Below are positions 8,475 to 16,158 of a stretch of 36,090 nt of DNA, piece after piece. Source of the DNA: Thiobacillus sp. GTDB lineage: Bacteria; Pseudomonadota; Gammaproteobacteria; Burkholderiales; Thiobacillaceae. The notes under the pieces are model-generated. The model did not search any database. It saw nothing but the letters and a program-made list of their open reading frames with translations, and was not told where the DNA came from. The stretch lies in the NCBI GenBank assembly GCA_024709165.1, contig JANJXF010000128.1:1-36090 (forward strand), given 5' to 3'. Position 1 is the stretch's first letter, and the number at the start of each line of letters is the position of its first letter. A program made the translations under genes and the position numbers.

Positions 8475-9643
8475 AGTCCGGTCCTGTGCGCACGGTGGGT
8501 GAAGAAGATGCCGCTCGGGCTGTCGAGCGCGAGTTCGCCGACGAGCGCGAAGGTTTCACTGTCGTAGACCAGCACCTTGTTGTCGTCGCGCGCCGACAGC
8601 CAGGCGTGTTCGCCGCGCGGTGTGAATTCGATGTGCAGCACCCCTCGCCCCGGCTTGAAGGTGTGCACGACGCGACGGCTCGGCACGTCGATGACCTGCA
8701 CCGTGTCGTTGTGCGGAAAAGCGAAGTTCACCCACACCTGACGGTTGTCCGGACGCGCCACCACAAACACCGGCTGACCGTGCACCGCGATGCGGCCGGT
8801 CTCCTTCCAGTTGCCCTGATCCACCACCAGCACCTCGTGCCGGCCGACCGCGGGCACCAGCAGTTCCGTGCCGGTCGCAGCCCAGCCTTCCAGATGCGGC
8901 ATCTTGTACACCGGCAGTTTTTGTTCGCCGCGGCCATACCCATCGAGAACGCGCGTGACGCCGGCGTCGAGGTTCCACAGGTCGAGCAAGGCAAGGCCGT
9001 CCTCGCCGAACAGGCCGGCGAGATAATGCCTACCGTCGGCGGTGATCATGGCGTCGTAGGGTTCCTTGCCGATGTTGCGAAACTTGCGGAGCTGCGGCTT
9101 GCGCGGATCGCTGAAATCGCCAACCCAGATTTCCCCCGCCTCGAACAGGCTCCACACGAAACGCTTACCCGCCGCATCGACCAGGCCGATGACCTTGGAC
9201 GGCTTGCCCGCGTCGTCCAGCGCCGGGATGTCGGCGAGCAGTTCGAGCGTAGCGGTATCGAACACTTTCACACCACCCGGTGCGTAATTGGCGACCGCGA
9301 GCAGCCGCCCGTCCTGCGAGATCGCCCCGCCAATGCTGTTGCCCGCCTGCACAGTGCGTCTGACGAGTTTCTGTTGCAGCAGATCGACCTGCGTCAGGCC
9401 GCCGTCGCGGCCGAACACATAGGCGTAGCGGGCGTCGCGCGAGAAATTCAGCGAGGCGTGCGAGAGGTCGCCCAATCCGTCGATGCGCCCGAGCACGCTG
9501 CGGCCGCTGGTCTCGACGATCGCCACGCTGCCGGCGGCGCGCTCGATCACCACGCCGAGATCGCCGGTGCCGCGCAGCGGCGCCTGCGCGCAGCCTTGCA
9601 GCGTCAGCATCAGCAACGCGACGAAAGCAAACCAGGCACGCAT
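8471..9643 (-). CDS. nirF: NirF, haem d1 biosynthesis lipoprotein
   Basis: A 390-residue d1-propeller protein needed for a late periplasmic step of haem d1 formation. The N terminus is a lipoprotein signal (MRAWFAFVALLMLTLQGC, lipobox Cys18), so the protein is anchored to the membrane facing the periplasm. The conserved His62 (LSHASLNFSRDARYAYVFGRDG) aligns with the proximal haem ligand of NirS, and His250 (KMPHLEGW) aligns with the distal histidine. The ATG at 9643 has an AAGGGAAAA ribosome site and shares its A with the stop of nirC (TGATG). The stop overlaps nirDL (ATGA). No cytochrome c site is present, as expected for NirF. A reading extended upstream in the same frame is not used because it lies inside nirC. 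Confidence 0.95.
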   Translation of the reverse strand: MRAWFAFVALLMLTLQGCAQAPLRGTGDLGVVIERAAGSVAIVETSGRSVLGRIDGLGDLSHASLNFSRDARYAYVFGRDGGLTQVDLLQQKLVRRTVQAGNSIGGAISQDGRLLAVANYAPGGVKVFDTATLELLADIPALDDAGKPSKVIGLVDAAGKRFVWSLFEAGEIWVGDFSDPRKPQLRKFRNIGKEPYDAMITADGRHYLAGLFGEDGLALLDLWNLDAGVTRVLDGYGRGEQKLPVYKMPHLEGWAATGTELLVPAVGRHEVLVVDQGNWKETGRIAVHGQPVFVVARPDNRQVWVNFAFPHNDTVQVIDVPSRRVVHTFKPGRGVLHIEFTPRGEHAWLSARDDNKVLVYDSETFALVGELALDSPSGIFFTHRAHRTGL

Positions 9644-9963
9644 CAGAATTTTCCCTTCAGCAGCATATCGACCACCCATTCGGCCTCGGCTTCGCTGAGG
9701 AAGGGCGCCCACGGCGGCATGGCGGTTCCCGGACGGCCATACAGAATGGTCGCGACCAGACTTTCCCGCGGCTTGTCGTGCAGCGCTTCGGGGCGCAACG
9801 GCAGGCCCAGCCCCCCGGCCAACGTCATCCCGTGGCAGGAGCCGCAATCCTGCCGCACCAGATGGGCGATTTCGCGTTGCCGCGCGGCGTCCGGGTCCGC
9901 CGCCGGCGCAACGCAGGGAATCACGAGCACGATCGCAAGCCATGTGAGTCGCCATTGCTTCAT
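9643..9963 (-). CDS. nirC: NirC, small monohaem cytochrome c
   Basis: A 106-residue secreted cytochrome c with a signal peptide (about residues 1-21, ending VAPAADP), one CXXCH site (DCGSCHGMTLAGG) and a likely Met ligand in GRPGTAMPPWAPFL. Its size and position next to nirF fit NirC (cytochrome c55X), which acts as an electron acceptor/donor in haem d1 maturation and can reduce NirS in some species. The ATG at 9963 overlaps the stop of the cupredoxin gene (ATGA), and the stop touches nirF. Confidence 0.88.
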   Translation of the reverse strand: MKQWRLTWLAIVLVIPCVAPAADPDAARQREIAHLVRQDCGSCHGMTLAGGLGLPLRPEALHDKPRESLVATILYGRPGTAMPPWAPFLSEAEAEWVVDMLLKGKF

Positions 9964-10271
9964 TCGATCACTTCAACCAGGCCGCGCATCTCCGGGTGCG
10001 GGCCACAACGGTACGGATAGGCACCGGGCCGTTCGAACGTGCGGCGATAAGTCTCGCCGGGAAACAGGCGGTCGGATTCCAGCCCGTTTTCCTGTTCGAA
10101 GAGCACCGAGTGATTGGTGCGCTTCTCGCGGTTGATCCAGGTGACGGTGGCCCCTGCCTTGACCTTCACGGCCGGCGGATCGAAACGCATGTTCTCGATC
10201 GCTACCTCGGCCTCGGTCGCCCCGGCGGGGCCGGCGAGGACAGCGACGGCAATCCAGGTGCGGCGCAGCAC
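9960..10271 (-). CDS. Small secreted cupredoxin (plastocyanin-like)
   Basis: A protein of about 103 residues with a signal peptide (LRRTWIAVAVLAGPAGATEA) and one cupredoxin domain. Type-1 copper ligands are visible: His in RTNHSVLF, then Cys, His and Met in YRCGPHPEMRG. The stretch FDPPAVKVKAGATVTW is the usual plastocyanin/amicyanin-like N-terminal strand pair. It should shuttle single electrons in the periplasm. Sitting between the haem protein gene and nirC, it is a candidate donor to NirS or a partner of the haem d1 enzymes. The start is uncertain: the GTG at 10271 gives a compact signal peptide, while the GTG at 10328 has a GGGG site, lies 19 bases from the upstream gene and would add 19 residues. 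The stop overlaps nirC (ATGA). Confidence 0.82.
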   Translation of the reverse strand: MLRRTWIAVAVLAGPAGATEAEVAIENMRFDPPAVKVKAGATVTWINREKRTNHSVLFEQENGLESDRLFPGETYRRTFERPGAYPYRCGPHPEMRGLVEVIE

Positions 10272-10347
10272 AGTGCCTGTCCGCTGCCGCCATCCTCGCG
10301 CCGGGCCGTGGCCACTGTCCAAACTCACCGCCGCACCCCGCCGTTCG

Positions 10348-11256
10348 TCACTTCGCCGCGCTGATGTCGGCCTTGGTGTCGATGCCGAGGCTGTAGCCGA
10401 ACGACACGTGATGGAAGCGGCCCGCCGCGTGGTCGTTGTGGATGGCGAAGCCCAGGTTGTACGACTTGCCCGAGGCCAGCGCGATATCACCGTCGCCGCC
10501 GGAAAGCTTGCGGGTGAAGGTCACCACCCAGGTGTCGCCTTCCTTCTTGCCCTCGGCCTTCGCCAGCGCCTTGCCGCCTTCCATGACGCGCTTGTCGGCG
10601 ACATGGCCGTCGACACCCTTGCCGCCCTTGCCGCTTTGCCACTGCATGAGGTCGTAGTAGTTGCCGGAAGCGAGCGAGGCGCCGATGACGTACTTGGTCT
10701 TCTTGTCATTGCCGGCCGGCATGGTGCGGACGTCGGCGTGACAGGTCCCCCAGCACCCGCCCGCGCGTCCGATCTGCACCGTGGCGCCGCGCGTGTCCTT
10801 GGCGGTAATTTTGTTGTCCTCTAGCATGACCGCGAGCTTGATCGGATTGTCCTTGTCCATCTTCTCCGCGCCGCCGCCGGCATCCTTCCAGCTGAAGCGC
10901 AGGTAGAGGTTCGTGCCGTCGTTGGCGGCCTGTACCGTCACCGGCATGGTCGGCACGCGGCCGGCAACCGGCTTCGGTTCGAGTTTCTCGCCCTTGAGTA
11001 TCTTGTCCGAGGCGATGTCGACGTTACGGGTCTTCTCGTCCTCGTGGCAGGCGATGCACGTCTCGCCCTTTTTCAGCCCCTTGGCGCCGCCGTGCTGGGT
11101 GCCGTTCATGATCCATTCGAGGTTGGCCGGACCGGGATAAAACACCGTCACCTTGCGCGAGGGCACCTTGCTCCAGTCCGGGGCCGCGAGCGCAGTGCCG
11201 GCGCTCGCCGCGAGCGCGAGTCCGAGAACCGAAATGCCGAGCGTTGCCTTGTTCAT
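10348..11256 (-). CDS. Ethylbenzene-dehydrogenase-type periplasmic haem protein
   Basis: A 302-residue secreted protein (signal peptide to about residue 24, AGTALAAPDW) that looks like the EB_dh/DMSO-reductase-family gamma-type haem-binding fold, with VPTMPVTVQAANDGTNLYLRFSW and a C-terminal YNLGFAIHNDHAAGRFHHVSFGYSLG. One ordinary haem c site is present (CIACH, residues 67-71). A second possible site is CWGTCH at 168-173, which has three residues between the cysteines (CX3CH) rather than two. It is the third gene of the nir operon, with a strong AAGGAG site 7 bases before the ATG. Inference: it relays electrons between the tetraheme protein upstream and NirS or the cupredoxin. The exact haem content and partner are unknown. 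Confidence 0.78.
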   Translation of the reverse strand: MNKATLGISVLGLALAASAGTALAAPDWSKVPSRKVTVFYPGPANLEWIMNGTQHGGAKGLKKGETCIACHEDEKTRNVDIASDKILKGEKLEPKPVAGRVPTMPVTVQAANDGTNLYLRFSWKDAGGGAEKMDKDNPIKLAVMLEDNKITAKDTRGATVQIGRAGGCWGTCHADVRTMPAGNDKKTKYVIGASLASGNYYDLMQWQSGKGGKGVDGHVADKRVMEGGKALAKAEGKKEGDTWVVTFTRKLSGGDGDIALASGKSYNLGFAIHNDHAAGRFHHVSFGYSLGIDTKADISAAK

Positions 11257-11308
11257 GCAAAATCTCCTTGAGTCGATGGAAAGCGTGTCGAATGCTGCGG
11301 GCCGGCGA

Positions 11309-11893
11309 TCAGAGTTCGTCCTCTTCGGTCATGCCCTCGGGTTTCTTGTGCGCGATGCCCTTGTGGCAGTCGATGCAGGTCATCTTGTCCTCGAGCGCCA
11401 TCTCGTGCTGTTTCTTGGCACGCGTTTTCTGCACCTCGGTGTTCATGCCGTCGAAGCTGTGGCAGTTGCGGCATTCGCGCGAGTCCGACGCCTTCATGCG
11501 TTTCCATTCGTTGCGCGCGAGTTGCAGGCGCTTGGCCTCGAACTTCTCCTTGGTGGCGATGGTGCCCATCACCTTGCCGTACAGTTCCTTGCTGGCCTGC
11601 ACCTTGCGGACGATCTTGTGCGTCCAGTCCTTGGGTACGTGGCAGTCCGAGCACACGGCGCGTACGCCGGTGCGGTTCGAATAGTGGATGGTCTGCTTGT
11701 ATTCCTGATAGACGTTGTCGCGCATCTCGTGGCACGACACACAGAACTCCAGGGTGTTGGTGGCTTCCATGCCGGTGTTGAACCCGCCCCAGAACAGGAT
11801 GCCGGCAACGAAGCCGCCCCCCAGCAGGGTCAGGATCGAATACTTGGCGGTCGGCGAACGCAGCCGGGACCACCATCCCTTCTTTGCACTCAT
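11309..11893 (-). CDS. NapC/NirT-family tetraheme cytochrome c
   Basis: A 194-residue membrane-anchored cytochrome with one N-terminal transmembrane helix (about 19-37) and four CXXCH haem sites: CVSCH (51-55), CSDCH (81-85), CRNCH (141-145) and CIDCH (173-177). NapC/NirT proteins oxidise membrane quinol and pass electrons to periplasmic reductases without the bc1 complex. The position directly after nirS mirrors nirT in Pseudomonas stutzeri, so it probably feeds NirS. A GAGGGAG site precedes the ATG. The gene follows nirS after 62 bases that include a strong hairpin. The name nirT is likely but the subfamily (NapC versus NirT) was not verified. Confidence 0.88.
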   Translation of the reverse strand: MSAKKGWWSRLRSPTAKYSILTLLGGGFVAGILFWGGFNTGMEATNTLEFCVSCHEMRDNVYQEYKQTIHYSNRTGVRAVCSDCHVPKDWTHKIVRKVQASKELYGKVMGTIATKEKFEAKRLQLARNEWKRMKASDSRECRNCHSFDGMNTEVQKTRAKKQHEMALEDKMTCIDCHKGIAHKKPEGMTEEDEL

Positions 11894-11917
11894 TTCTTGT
11901 TACTCCCTCGGCCGATC

Positions 11918-11943
11918 GGCGGGCGGGGTCGCCCCCGCCCGCC
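11918..11943 (-). other. Strong GC hairpin between nirS and the next gene
   Basis: A perfect inverted repeat: GGCGGGCGGGG and CCCCGCCCGCC, 11-base arms around a 4-base loop. It begins 12 bases after the nirS stop codon in the direction of transcription. No T-run follows, so it is unlikely to be a simple intrinsic terminator. It more likely stabilises the 3' end of nirS mRNA or attenuates read-through to the downstream genes. Confidence 0.7.
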
Positions 11944-11955
11944 TGGCTTGCTTAC

Positions 11956-13596
<1,641 letters not shown>

Positions 13597-13641
13597 TCAT
13601 TGAGTTGACCAGATGAACATCAGCAGGGCTCACCGCTCCAC

Positions 13642-13655
13642 TTGATCTACATCAT
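13642..13655 (-). promoter_or_regulatory. FNR/DNR-type box 1 upstream of nirS
   Basis: TTGATCTACATCAT matches the FNR/DNR/NNR consensus TTGAT-N4-ATCAA in nine of ten fixed bases. Its centre is about 64 bases upstream of the nirS ATG. Activation at -41.5 would put the transcript start near 13607, leaving a short leader with the ribosome site, so this is the better-placed activator site. A small perfect dyad (CCTGT-A-ACAGG, 13657-13667) lies just beside it. Confidence 0.7.
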
Positions 13656-13678
13656 GCCTGTAACAGGGAAGGCGATCC

Positions 13679-13692
13679 TTGACATATATCAA
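13679..13692 (-). promoter_or_regulatory. FNR/DNR-type box 2 upstream of nirS
   Basis: TTGACATATATCAA matches the consensus TTGAT-N4-ATCAA in nine of ten fixed bases. Its centre is 37 bases further upstream than box 1 and about 101 bases from the nirS ATG. It may bind a second FNR-family regulator, act with box 1, or drive an alternative upstream start. Confidence 0.65.
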
Positions 13693-13693
13693 G

Positions 13694-13705
13694 AAATCAT
13701 GATTT
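13694..13705. promoter_or_regulatory. Perfect 12-base palindrome beside FNR box 2
   Basis: AAATCATGATTT is a perfect even palindrome starting 2 bases after FNR box 2, in an AT-rich patch that stands out from the GC-rich surroundings. It could be a further operator in the nirS control region. The binding protein is not recognised. Confidence 0.4.
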
Positions 13706-13821
13706 TCTAACTTTATTACCAGCAACGGGGTCGGAACCGTACCATCCGCAGCCAGAAGGCCGCATGTTTTGTACGATAACTCAATGGCTTGCGCGATCCT
13801 TCCGGGAACGCGTGGCGGTTG

Positions 13822-14895
13822 TCAGGGGATGAGAACGTCGCGCAGCGCGGCCTCCGGCACGTCGCCGGTGATCACCGCCTCGCCCAGCCGCTTCAGCAGC
13901 ACGAAGCGCAGCTTGCCGCCTTCGACTTTCTTGTCGTGGCCCATGTACTCGAGCCAGGTGTCGAAGGGCAGTTCGGGCGCCACATCCGGAAGACCTGCAG
14001 CACGCACGATGGCGCGCGTGTGCGCGACCTCGGCTTCGCCAAGCCAGCCCAGGCGCTGCGAAGCCGCGGCGGCGAGCACCATGCCCGCTGCCACCGCCTC
14101 GCCGTGCAGCCAGTTGCCATAGCCCATGGCGCTCTCGATGGCATGGCCGAAGGTGTGACCGAGATTGAGGATGGCGCGCAGACCGCCTTCGCGCTCGTCC
14201 TGCGCCACGACCTGGGCCTTGATTTCACAGGAACGGTGGATCGCATGACTGATCGCCGCGGGGTCCAGCGTCCGCAGCTTCGCCATGTTCGCTTCCAGCC
14301 AGGCGAGAAACTCCGCATCCCAGATGAGGCCGTACTTGATGACCTCGGCGAGTCCCGCGGACAGTTCGCGCGCCGGCAGCGTGCGCAGCGTGTCGGTGTC
14401 GGCAAGCACCGCCCTGGGCTGATAGAACGCGCCGATCATGTTCTTGCCGAGCGGATGGTTGATGCCGGTCTTGCCGCCGACGGAGGAATCGACCTGCGAC
14501 AGCAGGGTAGTGGGAATCTGCACGAAGGGCACGCCGCGCTGATAGCAGGCGGCGGCAAAGCCGGTCATGTCGCCGATCACTCCGCCCCCCAGCGCGACGA
14601 GCGTGGTCTTGCGCTCGGCGCGCCCCGCGAGGAGGGCGTCGAACACGAGATTGAGCGTTTCCCAGTTCTTGTACGCCTCGCCGTCGGGCAGCACCACGTT
14701 CGCCACAGCGACTCCCGCCCGCTCCAGCGTCGCGGTGAGGCGCGCCAGATACAGCGGCGCGACGGTGGTGTTGGTCACCACCATGACCCGCTTCTGCGCG
14801 AGGTGCGGCACGATCAGCTCGGCGCGGTCGAGCAGGCCGGGGCCGATGTGAATGGGGTATGAGCGGTCGCCGAGATCGACGGTCAGGGTTGGCAT
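13822..14895 (-). CDS. aroB: 3-dehydroquinate synthase
   Basis: A 357-residue AroB that converts DAHP to 3-dehydroquinate, the second step of the shikimate pathway, in the cytoplasm using NAD and a divalent metal. Visible motifs are the NAD-binding [17 protein letters not shown], the substrate region [18 protein letters not shown], and metal-ligand stretches [25 protein letters not shown] and [11 protein letters not shown]. The ATG at 14895 ([15 protein letters not shown]) is preferred to longer in-frame starts because AroB proteins begin here. aroK, its common partner, is not adjacent: the upstream neighbour is a divergent efflux operon. A possible -10 (TACAAT, complement of 14930-14935) lies 35 bases upstream. 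Confidence 0.97.
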   Translation of the reverse strand: MPTLTVDLGDRSYPIHIGPGLLDRAELIVPHLAQKRVMVVTNTTVAPLYLARLTATLERAGVAVANVVLPDGEAYKNWETLNLVFDALLAGRAERKTTLVALGGGVIGDMTGFAAACYQRGVPFVQIPTTLLSQVDSSVGGKTGINHPLGKNMIGAFYQPRAVLADTDTLRTLPARELSAGLAEVIKYGLIWDAEFLAWLEANMAKLRTLDPAAISHAIHRSCEIKAQVVAQDEREGGLRAILNLGHTFGHAIESAMGYGNWLHGEAVAAGMVLAAAASQRLGWLGEAEVAHTRAIVRAAGLPDVAPELPFDTWLEYMGHDKKVEGGKLRFVLLKRLGEAVITGDVPEAALRDVLIP

Positions 14896-15054
14896 GGACG
14901 CTGCACGAGAGATCAACAAATAAAACGGGATTGTAACCAAAGCTGCGCAAGCAGATTTTTGCAAGGCGTTTCATACTCTGGATCGGCGCAGGCTTGTGGC
15001 GCATACTGCTGCGACACTGCGCCTTTACCACACCCGCGCCGACCAGGCAAGACC

Positions 15055-15083
15055 TTGAATTGCAACGCATATTAGAATACTCT
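15055..15083 (+). promoter_or_regulatory. Predicted promoter of the RND operon
   Basis: A -35-like TTGAAT (15055-15060) and a weak -10-like TACTCT (15078-15083) are 17 bases apart. Initiation near 15090 would exclude the upstream in-frame ATG at 15085 and supports the start at 15109. The downstream half is covered by the inverted repeat at 15071-15086. Confidence 0.4.
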
Positions 15084-15086
15084 AAT
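15071..15086. promoter_or_regulatory. ArsR/BigR/SqrR-like operator
   Basis: ATTAGAATACTCTAAT: perfect 6-base arms (ATTAGA, TCTAAT) around ATAC, overlapping the predicted -10 of the efflux operon. AT-rich inverted repeats with TTAGA/TCTAA-type arms are typical of ArsR-family repressors, including persulfide sensors that control DUF2892 and rhodanese genes. The regulator gene is not in the window, so the assignment is by resemblance. Confidence 0.55.
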
Positions 15087-15108
15087 GCACATCTCTCGAG
15101 GTGACCGC

Positions 15109-16152
15109 ATGCGCAACCCCGCCCGTCTGCTGTTTCTTGCCCTGCTGTTCGCATCCCCCGCGCGGGCGGCGTTGCCCTTCCCTGTCGCGCCGGTCAAGTA
15201 CCAGATGACCGACACCGGCTATTCGACCGAAGCGACGGTCGAGGCCGTGAAGCAGTCGACCGTGTCGGCGCAGGTGGCCGGGCGCGTGGCGGCAGTGAAC
15301 TTCGACGCCGGCGACAGCGTCAAGGCCGGTTCGGTAATCGTCCGCCTGTCGGCGCAGGAACTCGGTGCCGCAGTGGCTGGCAGCCAGGCGCAGGTGGCAC
15401 AGGCACAAGCCAATCTGGCCAACGCGCGCGCCAACTACGAACGCCAGCAACAGCTGTTCCAGCAGAAATTCATCAGCCAGGCCGCGCTCGATCGCGCCAC
15501 CGCCGAATACCACGCGGCCGAGGCAGCGGCTCGTGCCGCTCGCGCCGGCGTCGGTCAGACGGCCGCAGTGAGCGGTTACACCACGATCACCGCGCCATTC
15601 TCCGGGGTGGTCGCCGCGCGCCACGTCGAACCCGGCGAGTCGGTGACACCGGGACAAGCGCTGATGACCGGCTTCGACCCCCGGGACATGCGCGTCATCG
15701 CCAGCATCCCGCAGTACAAACTCGCCGAGGTGAAAGCCTCGCCACGCGTCGCAGTGGAGATTCCCTCGCTCAACAGGTGGATCGACGCCACCGGCGTCAC
15801 CGTGCTGCCGTCCGCCGATGTAGCCACTCACACGATCAAGGTGCGCCTTGATCTGCCGGCCGGTCTCGAAGGCGTGATCCCCGGCATGTTTGCACGCGCT
15901 CACTTCGCCACGGGCACCGCACGCAAGCTGGCCATCCCCGCGGATGCCGTCGTGCGGCGTTCCGAGGTCACGGCCGTCTACGTGGTCAAGGACGAACGCG
16001 TCAGCCTGCGCCAGATCCGCCTGGGCACCCCCAATGCGCGCGGCGAGGTGGAAGTGCTCTCCGGCCTCAATCCGGGCGAGGTCATCGCGCTCGACCCGGT
16101 CAAGGCGGGCATCTACGCCAAGCGCCCCGTCGCTGCGCCCGCCGGGAAATAA
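15109..16152 (+). CDS. RND efflux periplasmic adaptor (membrane fusion protein)
   Basis: A 347-residue AcrA/MFP-type protein with a signal peptide (RLLFLALLFASPARA), a lipoyl/barrel-sandwich half (VAGRVAAVNFDAGDSVKAGS), an alpha-hairpin rich in Ala/Gln (about residues 85-145, coiled coil), the second lipoyl half (ITAPFSGVVAARHVEPGESV) and beta-barrel and membrane-proximal domains. It would bridge the inner-membrane permease to an outer-membrane channel. No outer-membrane factor is encoded nearby, so a TolC-like protein must be supplied in trans. The ATG at 15109 has a GAGG site 7 bases upstream; an ATG at 15085 lies inside the operator and lacks a ribosome site. The permease follows after 6 bases. 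Confidence 0.9.
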   Translation: MRNPARLLFLALLFASPARAALPFPVAPVKYQMTDTGYSTEATVEAVKQSTVSAQVAGRVAAVNFDAGDSVKAGSVIVRLSAQELGAAVAGSQAQVAQAQANLANARANYERQQQLFQQKFISQAALDRATAEYHAAEAAARAARAGVGQTAAVSGYTTITAPFSGVVAARHVEPGESVTPGQALMTGFDPRDMRVIASIPQYKLAEVKASPRVAVEIPSLNRWIDATGVTVLPSADVATHTIKVRLDLPAGLEGVIPGMFARAHFATGTARKLAIPADAVVRRSEVTAVYVVKDERVSLRQIRLGTPNARGEVEVLSGLNPGEVIALDPVKAGIYAKRPVAAPAGK

Positions 16153-16158
16153 GCCATC

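Noticed and set aside
15085-15108. ATG at 15085 as start of the efflux adaptor
   Set aside because: It lies within the inverted repeat and before the predicted transcript start, and has no ribosome site; the ATG at 15109 has GAGG.
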